From Rhodoferax sp. BLA1 (GTDB lineage: Bacteria > Pseudomonadota > Gammaproteobacteria > Burkholderiales > Burkholderiaceae_C), in the NCBI RefSeq assembly GCF_013416775.1, contig NZ_SZVI01000013.1, positions 496,001-560,000 on the forward strand: a stretch of 64,000 bases of DNA, written 5' to 3'. Shown here one piece after another: positions 1 to 9,145 of the stretch. The notes beneath the pieces were generated by a model. That model was not told the origin of the DNA. It was given only the letters and a program-made list of their open reading frames with translations, and ran no database searches. Both the position numbers and the translations under genes were made by a program. How positions within the stretch are numbered: the stretch's first letter is position 1; the number at the start of each line of letters is the position of its first letter.

Positions 1-2
1 TT

Positions 3-782
3 GAACTGTGGGCGTTGACCGACCACGACGAGATCGGCGGCTTGGCCCGGGCAGCGGCCGCCGCAGCTGCGCTGGGGCTGGACTACCTGACCGGTGTGGA
101 AATCTCGGTGAGTTTTTTGAACCAGACGGTGCACATTGTGGGCCTGGGTTTTGATGCCAACAACAGCGCCTTGCGCGAGGGCCTGGCGCAAACCCGTGGT
201 GGGCGTGCCCAGCGCGCGCGCGCCATGGCCGACGACTTGGCCCGGGTTGGCATCACTGGCACTTTTGAAGGCGCCTTGAAATTCGCCGGCAACCACGACC
301 TGATTTCACGCACCCACTTTGCCCGTTTTCTGGTGGAAACCGGTGTCTGCAAAGACACCTACGAGGTGTTTCGCAAATACCTGACCGAAGGCAAACCCGG
401 TTATGTGGCCCACCGTTGGGCCACGCTCAAAGAGGCGGTCTACTGGATTCGGGACGCCGGTGGCCTGGCGGTGATCGCCCACCCGGCGCGTTACAAGTTC
501 AGTGCCAACGAAGAATTTGCCCTGTTCACCGAGTTCAAGGGCTTTGGTGGCCAAGGGGTCGAGGTGGTCACTGGCAGCCACTCTGCCGCCGACAGCGTGA
601 CCTACACCGATGTGGCGCTGGAGTTCGCGTTGGCGGCCTCACGCGGCAGCGACTTTCACAGCCCGGCCGAGAGCCGCACCGACCTGGGTGAGCTACCTGC
701 CCTGCCCGAACAACTCACCCCGATCTGGACGCTGTTGCAGCACCAGATTCAAAAAGCCCCGCAAGGACTCATGCCTACATGA
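3..782 (+). CDS. rnm: PHP-domain RNase AM / nucleotide phosphatase (5' partial)
   Basis: The reading frame is open from the first bases (ELWALTDHDEIGG...), so the gene begins before the window. The PHP metal motif TDHDE is at the very start and a second metal motif, SDFHSP, lies near the C-terminus. Both fit the YciV/TrpH branch of PHP phosphoesterases, which trim 5' ends of small structured RNAs and hydrolyse 3',5'-bisphosphonucleotides in the cytoplasm. E. coli RNase AM is about 290 residues, so only about 30 N-terminal residues are missing. The stop codon overlaps the next start in an ATGA arrangement, which suggests translational coupling to the permease downstream. The family is clear; the exact substrate is not visible. 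Confidence 0.87.
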   Translation, partial: ELWALTDHDEIGGLARAAAAAAALGLDYLTGVEISVSFLNQTVHIVGLGFDANNSALREGLAQTRGGRAQRARAMADDLARVGITGTFEGALKFAGNHDLISRTHFARFLVETGVCKDTYEVFRKYLTEGKPGYVAHRWATLKEAVYWIRDAGGLAVIAHPARYKFSANEEFALFTEFKGFGGQGVEVVTGSHSAADSVTYTDVALEFALAASRGSDFHSPAESRTDLGELPALPEQLTPIWTLLQHQIQKAPQGLMPT

Positions 783-1663
783 GCTTTTGGCGCAGCCGTC
801 AGGGTGGCGGAATTTTGTTGATTGTGGTCGTCACACTGCTTTTTTCGCTGGGTGACGCCGCCGCCCGCCACATCACCCAGCTGGTGCCGGTATTGATGCT
901 GTTGTGGTTCAGGTATGCCTTTCAAACCATCGTCACGCTGATGATGCGTTTGCCAACACAAAAAACCAGTCTGTTTGCCACCCCCAACCCGAAGTTTCAG
1001 GCGCTGCGCGGTGTGCTGCTGCTGACCACCAGTTTCTGCTCGTTTTATGGTCTGCAACATCTGCCGGTGGGTGAGTTCACCGCCATGGTCATGCTGTCAC
1101 CGATGGTGGCAACCGCGATGGCGGCGATCACACTCAAACACCATGTGGCCCATCTGCGCTGGCTGCTGATGGCCGTGGGCCTGGCCGGTGTGCTGCTGGT
1201 GGTGCGCCCGGGCGGCCAGGTGTTTGGCTGGGCCTTGCTGTTCCCTCTGTTACTGGTGACCACCTACGCCTGGTTCCAGGTGCTGACCAGCCGGCTCAGC
1301 AACGACGAAAATCCCTACACCACTCAGTTTTACACCGGGCTGGTGGGCGCCCTGGCGACCAGCCCGCTGCTGTTATGGACCTGGGACACCCAGGCTTTGC
1401 TGAACCACTGGCCCTGGTTTTTGGCGGTGAGTGTGGCCGCCACGTTTGGCCACCTGCTGCTGATCAGCGCCTTCAACCGCGCCAGCGCGGTGGTGCTGTC
1501 GCCCTACCTCTACACCCAGATCGCTTTTGCCACCTTGGCGGGTTGGGTGTTTTTCCGCCACATGCCCGATGGACTGGCCTGGGTCGGTATTGTGGTGATT
1601 GCGATCAGTGGTGTCGGCAATGCGCTGGTCTCGATCCGCGAGTCGGCCCAACAGCGACAATAG
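779..1663 (+). CDS. EamA/DMT-superfamily permease
   Basis: This is a 294-residue protein made almost entirely of about ten hydrophobic segments arranged as two EamA repeats, the usual layout of drug/metabolite transporters. It sits in the inner membrane and probably exports a small metabolite. The substrate cannot be read from sequence. The start ATG overlaps the upstream stop (ATGA), and the stop lies only four bases before the next ATG, so the three genes from rnm to the YciO-like gene probably form one operon. Confidence 0.85.
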   Translation: MSFWRSRQGGGILLIVVVTLLFSLGDAAARHITQLVPVLMLLWFRYAFQTIVTLMMRLPTQKTSLFATPNPKFQALRGVLLLTTSFCSFYGLQHLPVGEFTAMVMLSPMVATAMAAITLKHHVAHLRWLLMAVGLAGVLLVVRPGGQVFGWALLFPLLLVTTYAWFQVLTSRLSNDENPYTTQFYTGLVGALATSPLLLWTWDTQALLNHWPWFLAVSVAATFGHLLLISAFNRASAVVLSPYLYTQIAFATLAGWVFFRHMPDGLAWVGIVVIAISGVGNALVSIRESAQQRQ

Positions 1664-1667
1664 GGCC

Positions 1668-2291
1668 ATGCCACAGCTTTTTGAACTCCATCCCGACAAC
1701 CCGCAACCCCGTTTGCTCAAACAAGCCACGACCCTGCTGGACAAAGGCGAGGTGCTGGCGGTGCCAACCGACTCCAGCTACGCCCTGGTCTGCCATCTGG
1801 ACGACAAGGCCGCTGCCGACAAGCTACGCCGCATCCGGGGGGTGGACGACAAACACCACCTGACCCTGCTGTGTCGTGACCTGTCCGAATTGTCCACCTA
1901 CGCCCAGGTGGACAACACCCAATACCGCCTGTTGAAGGCCGCCACACCGGGCGCCTACACCTTCATCCTGCAGGCCACCAAAGAGGTGCCCCGGCGCCTG
2001 AGCCACCCGGCGCGCAAGACGATTGGTCTACGGGTGCCCGACCACAAGGTGCTGCAGGAGCTGCTAGCCCTTCATAACACGCCGCTTCTAGCTACCACAT
2101 TGATAGCTCCCGGCGAGACCGAACCACTCAACGACGCCACCGAGATCCGCGAGCGTTACCACGGCCGCATTGCCGCCATCATCGACTCGGGCGCCTGCCC
2201 GCGTGAACCCACCACCGTGGTGGACCTGAGCGGCGCCGAGCCGGTGGTCATCCGCGAAGGCCGGGGCCCGCTGGCGCTGCTGGGGCTCTAG
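1668..2291 (+). CDS. YciO-like Sua5/YrdC-family protein
   Basis: The 207-residue product follows E. coli YciO closely from its N-terminus (FELHPDNPQPR) through the TDSSYALVCHLDDK and CRDLSELSTY segments to the KTIGLRVPD and PTTVVDLS motifs. This fold binds ATP, threonine and bicarbonate in L-threonylcarbamoyladenylate synthases, but YciO-type paralogues are distinct from the essential TsaC, so a role in t6A synthesis is uncertain. I chose the ATG at 1668 because a longer frame would run back into the permease gene. A weak copy of the dispersed repeat lies at about 2061-2107 within the coding sequence, without changing the length relative to YciO. Confidence 0.85.
   Translation: MPQLFELHPDNPQPRLLKQATTLLDKGEVLAVPTDSSYALVCHLDDKAAADKLRRIRGVDDKHHLTLLCRDLSELSTYAQVDNTQYRLLKAATPGAYTFILQATKEVPRRLSHPARKTIGLRVPDHKVLQELLALHNTPLLATTLIAPGETEPLNDATEIRERYHGRIAAIIDSGACPREPTTVVDLSGAEPVVIREGRGPLALLGL
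2061..2107 (+). repeat. Dispersed repeat, weak copy inside yciO-like gene
   Basis: The segment contains GCTAGCCCTT, then CTTCTAGCTAC and TTGATAGC, in the order seen in better copies elsewhere in the window. It encodes part of the YciO-like protein. Because the protein is no longer than E. coli YciO here, this may be coincidence or replacement and not insertion. Confidence 0.35.
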
Positions 2292-2309
2292 ACCCACCCA
2301 ACACCCCTC

Positions 2310-2978
2310 ATGGACTTTGCGAATCTGATTCAAACCGTGGCGATCTACGCCATCCCGGTGCTGTTGTCGATCACCCTGCACGAGGCCGCCCACGGTTACG
2401 CCGCGCGCCACTTTGGTGACAACACCGCCTACCTGGCCGGGCGCATCACGCTCAACCCGTTCAAACACATCGACCCGGTCGGCACCATCCTGATGCCGCT
2501 GATGCTGTATTTCGCCACCTCCGGGGCTTTTTTGTTTGGCTACGCCAAGCCGGTGCCTGTGCGTTTTGGCAACCTGCGCCACCCCAAACAGGACATGGTC
2601 TGGGTGGCACTGGCCGGGCCGGGCGCCAACTTTGTCCAGGCACTGGCCTGGGGCGCGGTGTTTTACCTGTTGCAGGCAGCCGGTGTCAGCGAGCCGTTTT
2701 TCATCGAGATGGCACAAGGTGGCATCCTGGTCAACATCGTGATGTTTGCGTTCAACCTGTTTCCACTGCCGCCACTGGACGGTGGCCGTATCCTGGTTGG
2801 GCTGCTGCCCTACCGGCAGGCGGTGCTGGTGTCCCGGGTAGAGCCCTGGGGTTTTTTCATCGTCATGGCGCTGGTGCTGGCCGGTGTGGTCGGCAGCCTG
2901 TGGCTGCGCCCGCTGATGGGTATCACTTTTAAACTGATCAACCTGCTGCTGACACCGCTGGCCATGCTGGTGGGCTGA
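2310..2978 (+). CDS. Site-2 protease family (M50) membrane metalloprotease
   Basis: The zinc motif HEAAH (H24, E25, H28) sits at the end of the first membrane segment, and the third ligand motif PPLDGGRIL (D157) lies near the C-terminus, the standard pair for intramembrane S2P proteases. Several hydrophobic segments fill the rest of this 222-residue protein, with no PDZ or CBS domain, so it is a minimal M50 member of the kind often encoded beside trpS in betaproteobacteria. The target is unknown. It follows the YciO-like gene by 18 bases and precedes trpS by 40 bases, so co-transcription is likely. Confidence 0.87.
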   Translation: MDFANLIQTVAIYAIPVLLSITLHEAAHGYAARHFGDNTAYLAGRITLNPFKHIDPVGTILMPLMLYFATSGAFLFGYAKPVPVRFGNLRHPKQDMVWVALAGPGANFVQALAWGAVFYLLQAAGVSEPFFIEMAQGGILVNIVMFAFNLFPLPPLDGGRILVGLLPYRQAVLVSRVEPWGFFIVMALVLAGVVGSLWLRPLMGITFKLINLLLTPLAMLVG

Positions 2979-3018
2979 TCGTCCTTTTCTTTTTTATTGT
3001 TGTGACTGACGTTTTTTC

Positions 3019-4329
3019 ATGAGTATTGAGCGCTTTCTGACCGGCATCACCCCGTCCGGCACCCCGCATCTGGGCAATTACGTGGGTTCCATCCGTCCGT
3101 CGGTTGCCGCCAGCCTGCGCGCCAACGTGCAGAGTTTCTATTTCCTGGCCGACTACCACGCGCTGATCAAGGTCGAAGACCCGGCACGTATCCAGCGCTC
3201 CACGCTGGAAATTGCCGCGAGCTGGTTGGCCTGCGGACTGGACCCGAGCAAAGTGGTGTTTTACCGCCAGTCGGATGTGCCTGAGATCCCCGAACTGACC
3301 TGGTTCTTGAGCTGTGTGCTGGGCAAAGGTGTGCTCAACCGCGCCCACGCCTACAAGGCGGCTGTTGACAAAAACACCGCCGCCGCGCTGGATCCGGATG
3401 CCGACGTGAGTGTGGGCCTGTTCATGTACCCGGTGCTGATGGGCGCCGACATCCTGATGTTCAACGCCCACCAGGTGCCGGTGGGACGCGACCAGGTGCA
3501 GCACATCGAGATGGCACGCGACATGGCCAACAGCTTCAACCACCGCTACGGACCGCACTTCACTGCGCCCGAAGCTGCCATTGAAGAGAACGTCGCCACC
3601 CTGCCTGGCCTGGATGGCCGCAAGATGAGCAAGAGTTACGACAACACCATTCCGCTGTTTTCCTCACGCGAACAGCTGCAAAAACTCATCAGCAGCATCG
3701 TCACCGACAGCAAGGCCCCTGGCGAACCCAAAACAGTGGAAGGCTCAGCCCTGTTCCAGATTTACCAGGCCTTTGCCAGCTCATCCGAGACCGACAACCT
3801 GCGCCAGGCCTACGCCGACGGCATCGCCTGGGGTGATGCCAAACAGCTGGTGTTTGAGCGCATTGACCAGGAACTGGTACCGCTGCGGGCCAAGTACCAG
3901 GCGCTGATCAATGACCCAGGCCAGATCGAAGCCATTTTCAAAATCGGCGCCGACAAGGCCCGCGCCATCGCCACCCCGTTCATGGCGCAACTGCGCCATG
4001 CGGTCGGCTTGCGCGACCTGCGTGCCCAAGATGCCGCCAGCACCAAAGCCACCAAACAGGCATTGCCGGTGTTCAAACAATACCGCGAGGCCGATGGCCA
4101 GTTCTACTTCAAGTTGCAAAGTGCAGACGGCAAACTGCTGTTGCAAAGCAACGCTTTTGCATCACCCAAGGTGGCCGGTCAAGCCATTGCCAGCCTGCAA
4201 ACCCAGGGCGCCAGCGCACTGGCCGATCTGGCTGGCCTGGTGACACTGCAGGCAAGCACCACAGAAGCGGAACTCGATGAGGCCTTGTTGGCACTGCGCG
4301 AAGCCAAAGCCGAGTCAAAAGCCAAATAG
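3019..4329 (+). CDS. trpS: Tryptophanyl-tRNA synthetase with C-terminal YegP-like domain
   Basis: This class I synthetase charges tRNA-Trp. The HIGH-equivalent TPHLGNY is at residues 15-21 and KMSKS is at 202-206. At 436 residues it is about 100 longer than E. coli TrpS. The extra C-terminal part, about residues 355-410, reads [18 protein letters not shown] followed by a matching alpha segment, which resembles the YegP/DUF1508 unit normally found as a separate small protein. The family assignment of the synthetase core is secure. The YegP resemblance is my reading of the pattern and its function here is unknown. Confidence 0.96.
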   Translation: MSIERFLTGITPSGTPHLGNYVGSIRPSVAASLRANVQSFYFLADYHALIKVEDPARIQRSTLEIAASWLACGLDPSKVVFYRQSDVPEIPELTWFLSCVLGKGVLNRAHAYKAAVDKNTAAALDPDADVSVGLFMYPVLMGADILMFNAHQVPVGRDQVQHIEMARDMANSFNHRYGPHFTAPEAAIEENVATLPGLDGRKMSKSYDNTIPLFSSREQLQKLISSIVTDSKAPGEPKTVEGSALFQIYQAFASSSETDNLRQAYADGIAWGDAKQLVFERIDQELVPLRAKYQALINDPGQIEAIFKIGADKARAIATPFMAQLRHAVGLRDLRAQDAASTKATKQALPVFKQYREADGQFYFKLQSADGKLLLQSNAFASPKVAGQAIASLQTQGASALADLAGLVTLQASTTEAELDEALLALREAKAESKAK

Positions 4330-4342
4330 CCGCTGCTACAAT
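4314..4342 (+). promoter_or_regulatory. Putative sigma70 promoter of tRNA-Ser
   Basis: A TACAAT -10 hexamer (4337-4342) ends 11 bases before the tRNA. It is preceded, at 17 bases spacing, by a poor -35 match (GTCAAA). It lies across the end of trpS. The -10 and its distance are convincing; the -35 is weak. Confidence 0.45.
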
Positions 4343-4353
4343 CTGCGGTTCGC

Positions 4354-4441
4354 GGAGAGATGGCAGAGTGGCCGAATGTACCTGACTCGAAATCAGGCGT
4401 ACCGCAAGGTACCGTGGGTTCGAATCCCACTCTCTCCGCCA
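4354..4441 (+). tRNA. tRNA-Ser(CGA)
   Basis: A full class II tRNA with encoded CCA can be folded. The acceptor stem is GGAGAGA with TCTCTCC, the anticodon stem CCTGA/TCAGG encloses loop CTCGAAA with anticodon CGA, and the T-arm carries GGTTCGAATCC. The long variable arm CGTACCGCAAGGTACCG is typical of serine tRNAs. It reads UCG codons, which are frequent in this high-GC genome. It follows trpS by 24 bases. Confidence 0.96.
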
Positions 4442-4450
4442 TGACTTGAG

Positions 4451-4483
4451 ACCCTTGTGAATCACGGTTCACAAGGGTTTTTT
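4451..4483 (+). terminator. Intrinsic terminator after tRNA-Ser
   Basis: An 11-base stem (ACCCTTGTGAA with TTCACAAGGGT) and a short loop are followed by a run of six T residues. It lies ten bases past the tRNA CCA end and also shows that the next gene does not start upstream of this point. Confidence 0.9.
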
Positions 4484-4609
4484 ATGGCCTGTGGATACCG
4501 CGTGATGGGCTACAGTCAGCGCCAGGGTCATGAAGCTGCATTGATGCTGGCGAGGATATTGGGCAGTGTTTTCACGACCTGTCCGTCTGGTCAACCAGGA
4601 GTCCATCGC

Positions 4610-5029
4610 ATGAGCACAAGCACCCGCACCAAATCTGCACCCAAGACGGCGCCCGCCAAAACGGCTGTGGTATCACCTGCCTGGCACGCACCGGCCAAGG
4701 ACAGTGAACCCTCGCTGCGTTTTTTTCACTCCAAGGCCCTACGCACTCAAACCCACAAGGTTCTGACCGCCATTGAAACCGCGCCGGATGCCCCGGGCCA
4801 TGCTGAAGCGCTGGCCGATGTGGTCAACGATCTGATTGATGCTGGCATGGACTATTACTTCTTGCGTGCGCTCAAACAGGCGGAGGTGGGTTTTGTAGCG
4901 GAACAGTCCGCGCGCCTGGGTATGTCAGGCGCGGTGCGGCTGCTCAGTTCGGTCAGCCGCAAATTCATTGTGCGTATGGGGCCGCAACAACTCCTGGTGG
5001 TGGCCAGCCATATCCGCACCCTGGCCTGA
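4610..5029 (+). CDS. Conserved hypothetical protein, possible CBS-free helical protein
   Basis: I do not recognise this 139-residue protein with certainty. The first 45 residues are rich in Ser, Thr, Lys, Ala and Pro and look disordered. The remainder is predicted mostly helical, with acidic and hydrophobic periodicity (ALADVVNDLIDAGMDYYFL). I chose the ATG at 4610 because AGGAG is eight bases upstream; the longer open frame would start inside the tRNA terminator. It stands between the tRNA and the flavin reductase on the same strand and probably has its own promoter. Confidence 0.7.
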   Translation: MSTSTRTKSAPKTAPAKTAVVSPAWHAPAKDSEPSLRFFHSKALRTQTHKVLTAIETAPDAPGHAEALADVVNDLIDAGMDYYFLRALKQAEVGFVAEQSARLGMSGAVRLLSSVSRKFIVRMGPQQLLVVASHIRTLA

Positions 5030-5118
5030 GTCCGGACGCGACGCTGCTGGCGCGAAGCCAGAATGGGTAGATGTGCAGGAACCAGGACAATACCTTGCTC
5101 TCTGCCACACAAAACGCC

Positions 5119-5754
5119 ATGACCGAAGTCGACTTTTCCCAAATCACCGCCTACCAGCGCTACAAACTGATGGCGAGCCTGATCGTGCCCCGCCCCATTG
5201 CCCTGGTGACCACCCTGGGGCCCCACGGCGTGGTGAATGCGGCCCCTTTTTCAATGTTCAACATGGTGGGGGAAGATCCGCCCATTGTCATGCTGAGCAT
5301 CAATCGGCTGCAGGATGCCCATTTGAAAGACACCGCCGCCAACATTCTGGCCCGGGGCGAATTTGTGGTTCACATGACCGATGAGGCCATGGTCCAGCAG
5401 ATGCACGGCTGCGGTGAGTCTTTCCCGCCCGACATCAGTGAGCTTGACCAGGTCGGCCTCACCGCCACACCCTCCCACTGTGTGGCACCGCCCAGAATTG
5501 TGCAGGCGCCGGTGGCATTTGAATGTGTGTTGCACGACAAGATGGAAACGCCCAGCCGCATCGTGTTCATTGGTGAGATCAAGTGGCTCAGTGTGCGTGA
5601 CGGGCTGGTTGACACCGCTGCCTGGCGTGTGCATCTGCAAAACTACCACCCGGTTGGGCGCTTTGGCGCCAGCTTTTATGTCACTTCGCGCGACCGGTTT
5701 GCCGTCGGCGACGCAAGCCAGTCGACACGAACCACCCCCATCGACGAGTTATAG
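5119..5754 (+). CDS. Flavin reductase family protein (FMN-binding split barrel)
   Basis: The 211-residue product matches the DIM6/NTAB-type flavin reductase-like fold: RPIALVTTLGPHGVVNAAPFSMFN near residues 25-48 and PPIVMLSIN soon after are the flavin-binding beta strands. Members bind FMN and either reduce flavin with NAD(P)H or act as stand-alone oxidoreductases. The substrate is not evident. I chose ATG 5119 over an upstream in-frame ATG because the sequence between them shows no family similarity. Its 3' end overlaps the convergent thiQ gene by six bases. Confidence 0.82.
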   Translation: MTEVDFSQITAYQRYKLMASLIVPRPIALVTTLGPHGVVNAAPFSMFNMVGEDPPIVMLSINRLQDAHLKDTAANILARGEFVVHMTDEAMVQQMHGCGESFPPDISELDQVGLTATPSHCVAPPRIVQAPVAFECVLHDKMETPSRIVFIGEIKWLSVRDGLVDTAAWRVHLQNYHPVGRFGASFYVTSRDRFAVGDASQSTRTTPIDEL

Positions 5755-6405
5755 GTCGGGCGCCAGCGCAGTTACCAGTCGCCCCTGCACCAGCCGTACC
5801 GAACGGTCGGCCATCTCACGCGCCTCGGCCTCGTCATGGGTCACCAACAGGGTGGCCATGCCGGTGGCCTGAATCCGGCTGCGAAATTCCTGGCGCAGCG
5901 CCACCCGCAGATCGGCGTCCAGCGCTGAAAACGGTTCATCGAGCAACAAGGCACGTGGTTCGGTGATCAGCGCCCGCGCCAGCGCCACCCGCTGCTGCTC
6001 ACCACCCGACAGGTTCCAGACACGGCGTCGTGCCAGCTCGGTCAGGCCAAACAATGCCAGCATCTGCAAGGCCCGCGCCCGCGCTGCGGCTTTGGGCAAG
6101 CTTTGCTCCACCAGACCAAAGGCCACGTTGTCGAGCACATTGAGGTGCGGGAACAACGCAAAGTCCTGGAACATCAGCGCAAAACGGCGCCGCTCGGGCG
6201 CCAGCTCGGTGATGTCCTGGCCGTCCCAGCGGACAGAACCTGCATCGGGCGCCTGCAAGCCCGCCACGATGTTGAGCAAGGTGCTTTTGCCACTGCCCGA
6301 TGGCCCCAACAGCGCCACAATTTCACCTGCGGCCACCTGCAAGCAAACGTCGCTCAGCAGTGGCAGATCGGCATAACGCTGGTGGATGTGGCAAAGCTCA
6401 AGCAT
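5749..6405 (-). CDS. thiQ: Thiamine ABC transporter ATP-binding protein
   Basis: This is the ATPase subunit of the thiamine/TPP importer. Walker A is GPSGSGKST, the ABC signature is LSGGEQQR, Walker B is LLLDEP and the switch histidine is in VTHDEAEA. Its 218 residues are close to E. coli ThiQ. The start at 6405 (MLELCHIHQRY) lies inside the 3' end of thiP, an eight-base overlap that implies coupling. Assignment as ThiQ and not another importer ATPase rests on the thiB-thiP neighbours and the upstream TPP riboswitch. Confidence 0.93.
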   Translation of the reverse strand: MLELCHIHQRYADLPLLSDVCLQVAAGEIVALLGPSGSGKSTLLNIVAGLQAPDAGSVRWDGQDITELAPERRRFALMFQDFALFPHLNVLDNVAFGLVEQSLPKAAARARALQMLALFGLTELARRRVWNLSGGEQQRVALARALITEPRALLLDEPFSALDADLRVALRQEFRSRIQATGMATLLVTHDEAEAREMADRSVRLVQGRLVTALAPDL

Positions 6406-8047
6406 GTTGGGTGATGGGTGGGTGGGTGGTCTGGCCTGAGACACGGCGCGGCACACGGGGGGCGCCGCGCTCAGACACCGGCCATTCAATCAGCAAAAAC
6501 ACCAACAACGCCAGCGTCATCAACACACAGGCCAGCACCATCGCGGCGTCCAGGTTGGCCTGGCCTGGGCGACCCAGGCGCTGGTAGATCAGGGTGGTGA
6601 GGGTTGCCCATTCGGGGCGGGATAAAAACAAGGTGACCGCAAATTCCCCCAGAGCCGTCGCTGCGGCAAATGCCATGCCACGGCGCAGCGCAGGCCGCAG
6701 CAGCGGCAAAGTCACCCGCCAGAAACAACGCCACGGACTGGCGCCCAAGATGCGCGCGGCCTGGCCCAGATGCACCGGCAAACTGTCCAGACCAGCCGAC
6801 AGCGCCTTGGCCACAAACGGATACGCCAGCACCGCATACGCTGCCAGCAGCAACGGCAAACTCGCAGTCCACGACGGGTACAGCAACAACAGGCCAAACG
6901 CCACCGTCACCGGCGACACCACAAAGGGCAAAAACGCCGCCGCCCGCCAGGCCACCGAGGCCTGCGCGACCAACGCATGTAACACACCCAAGAGTGTGGC
7001 CATCAGCAGCGCCAATGCCGAGAACCGCAAGGTGTTCCAAAGAGCGGCCAGAGTTTCTACATCAAATAGGCCTGTAGCCCCCGTCCATAAAGCGCCGATA
7101 GCTTTGATAAAGATAGCAATGATGGGCAACGCACAGATCCCAAACAACACGGTCAGGGCCAGCACCAGCGCCAGCCACTGGGGTGCACCCTGCGGCCGCA
7201 CACGCGGTATGGGCGCCGAACGCAGTGGGGCCGCCAAGCGTTTCTCCAACGCGGCGTAGGCCAGCGCCACAGTACCGGTCAGCCCCAGCGTCCACAGCGC
7301 CAGCACACTGGCCTGGCCGAGTTGTAACTCATACGCCACCAGGGTGTAGATCTCGACCTCGACCGTGGCATACCGCTGGCCACCCAGCACCAGAGCCAGG
7401 CCAAAACCGGAAAAACAGTACAAAAACACCAGGCACAGGCTGGACAGCAGCCAGGGCGCAATGGCCGGCCACTCGACCCGCCAGAAGGCACGCCAAGGCG
7501 AGGCCCCGAGCGAGCGAGCGGCTGCCACCTGGCGGGCATTGACCTGCGCCAGCGCATCCACCCCGGCGCGCACCACCAGGCACAGGTTAAAAAACAGGTT
7601 GCCGTAGAGCAGCAGCCAAGGGCTGTCCTGCAGGTTGATGCCCAGCGCCCCACTGAGCACCCCACGCGGCCCCCACAGCGCCAGCACACCCAAGGCCGCC
7701 ACCAGCGACGGCACCACAAAAGGCAACATCAGCAGGCGCAACACCAAGGCACGACCGGCAAACTCAAAGCGCGCCAGCACCCAGGCCAGCGGCAGCCCCA
7801 GCCCCAAGGCCAGCACACAGGTGATGACAGCCTGCGCCAGCGACCAGATCACCCGCCAACGCAGGTAATTGTCCTGCCAGGGTAGCCACATTGACAGCCC
7901 ATCGGTGCTGCTCAGTGGCCCGGCAAGCCCCTCCCACGCCAGGCGGGCCACCGGGGCCAGCAACAGCAGCAACAAGGCGGCAGCGGGCAACAGCGCCAGC
8001 CACACAGCACGCTGCCGGGTCAGGCGAACAAACAAGCGGGCCTGCAT
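6398..8047 (-). CDS. thiP: Thiamine ABC transporter permease
   Basis: The 549-residue membrane protein has two tandem binding-protein-dependent permease halves, about residues 60-270 and 330-540. Each ends with an EAA loop (AARSLGASPWRAFWRVEWP and AARILGASPWRCFWRVTLP) that docks with the ATPase. This fused-permease design is that of ThiP. It forms the channel for thiamine passed on by ThiB. A copy of the dispersed repeat is embedded in frame at 7061-7122, encoding part of the linker between the two halves, where an extra peptide would be tolerated. Confidence 0.93.
   Translation of the reverse strand: MQARLFVRLTRQRAVWLALLPAAALLLLLLAPVARLAWEGLAGPLSSTDGLSMWLPWQDNYLRWRVIWSLAQAVITCVLALGLGLPLAWVLARFEFAGRALVLRLLMLPFVVPSLVAALGVLALWGPRGVLSGALGINLQDSPWLLLYGNLFFNLCLVVRAGVDALAQVNARQVAAARSLGASPWRAFWRVEWPAIAPWLLSSLCLVFLYCFSGFGLALVLGGQRYATVEVEIYTLVAYELQLGQASVLALWTLGLTGTVALAYAALEKRLAAPLRSAPIPRVRPQGAPQWLALVLALTVLFGICALPIIAIFIKAIGALWTGATGLFDVETLAALWNTLRFSALALLMATLLGVLHALVAQASVAWRAAAFLPFVVSPVTVAFGLLLLYPSWTASLPLLLAAYAVLAYPFVAKALSAGLDSLPVHLGQAARILGASPWRCFWRVTLPLLRPALRRGMAFAAATALGEFAVTLFLSRPEWATLTTLIYQRLGRPGQANLDAAMVLACVLMTLALLVFLLIEWPVSERGAPRVPRRVSGQTTHPPITQHA
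7061..7122 (+). repeat. Dispersed repeat inside thiP
   Basis: The segment has GGCCTGTAGCCCCCGTCCAT followed by CGATAGCTTTGATAAAGATAGC, matching the order and spacing of the intergenic copies. It lies within thiP in the opposite orientation and keeps the frame open. Confidence 0.6.
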
Positions 8048-8111
8048 CAGAGCCGGTCCTCAGGCAACAGCAAGAACAGCGGCCATGGCGTCATTCGGTG
8101 TCGACCCAGGC

Positions 8112-9134
8112 CTACTTCAGCACCACCTGCGTCCAGCGCGCCACCCATGAGGCGCCTTTGTCAGCGATCACCTGAGGCGGCAGGCTCTCAAACGCGGCTG
8201 GTGCGGCGCCGTGGCGCATCACCGGCGCCAGCGGTGTTTTGGCCACCGCGGGGTACATCCACATACTGGTCTGCAAAGCCTCTTGCACCGGGGCCGAGCG
8301 CAAAAAGTCAACCCACTTGAGCGCAGCAGCTTTCTGCGCCGTGCCCTTGATCAGCGCCACCCCTTCGACCTGGCGGAACACCCCACCCGCCAGGTTCAGG
8401 CTAGCCGTGGGTGACTCGGCGGGCTGGTCCTTGGCGTAGAACACCTCAGCGGCCGGGCTGGTGGCATAACTCACCACCAGCGGGTGGCTGCCCTTGTTGC
8501 GGCTGAACTCGGTGTAATAGGCTTCGCTCCAGCCTTTGACCACCTTGAGCCCGTTGCTTCGCATCTGCGCCCACCAGGCAAAGGCTTTTTCTTCCCCCAG
8601 CCCAGCAATCGTGGCCAGCAGGAAGGCGTAGCCGGGGCTGGAGGTGGCCGGGTTGGGCACCACCAGCCAGCCCTTGTAGGCGGGCAAAGTCAGGTCTTGC
8701 AGGGTCTTGGGCAAGGGCGTGCCACTTTTGGCGACCGCCGCGCGGTCATAGTTGAGGTTCACAAAACCGTGGTCCACGGCGGCCAAGGCATCGCCGAGTT
8801 GGGCATCCACCGTGCCTGCGGCCTGGGACAAGCTGGGTTCCAGCACACCAGCGGCCAGCGCCTTGGCTTGCAAGGTGTTGTCAATGCCGTAGACCACATC
8901 GGCCACCGGCTGGGCGCGGGTCAGGATCAGCTTGTTGAGCATTTCGCCGACGTCACCCCCTTTGATGAGGACCAGCTTGATGCCGTTTTGGGCTTCAAAT
9001 TGCGCCAGCAGCGGCTTGGGCAGGGAGAACGAGCTGTGCACCATCACCCGCAGTTCTTCGGCGGCGTGGCTTGGGGCGGACAAGCCGGAGACAGCCAGCG
9101 TGATGGCGGCCAGGGCAAACAAACGACGGTTCAT
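8112..9134 (-). CDS. thiB: Thiamine ABC transporter substrate-binding protein
   Basis: The 340-residue protein has a Sec signal peptide (MNRRLFALAAITLAVSGLSA, cleavage probably after APSHA) and then the ThiB-type sequence LRVMVHSSFSLPKPLLAQFE with VYGIDNTLQAKAL further on. It binds thiamine and its phosphates in the periplasm and delivers them to ThiP. The start is the ATG at 9134, just after an AGGGA ribosome-binding site; longer frames would cross the terminator. It leads the thiBPQ operon and is controlled by the riboswitch upstream. Confidence 0.93.
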   Translation of the reverse strand: MNRRLFALAAITLAVSGLSAPSHAAEELRVMVHSSFSLPKPLLAQFEAQNGIKLVLIKGGDVGEMLNKLILTRAQPVADVVYGIDNTLQAKALAAGVLEPSLSQAAGTVDAQLGDALAAVDHGFVNLNYDRAAVAKSGTPLPKTLQDLTLPAYKGWLVVPNPATSSPGYAFLLATIAGLGEEKAFAWWAQMRSNGLKVVKGWSEAYYTEFSRNKGSHPLVVSYATSPAAEVFYAKDQPAESPTASLNLAGGVFRQVEGVALIKGTAQKAAALKWVDFLRSAPVQEALQTSMWMYPAVAKTPLAPVMRHGAAPAAFESLPPQVIADKGASWVARWTQVVLK

Positions 9135-9145
9135 GGTGGTCCCTA

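Noticed and set aside
4457..4609. N-terminal extension of the small unknown gene after tRNA-Ser
   Set aside because: The extension would begin within the tRNA terminator; the ATG at 4610 has a proper AGGAG site.
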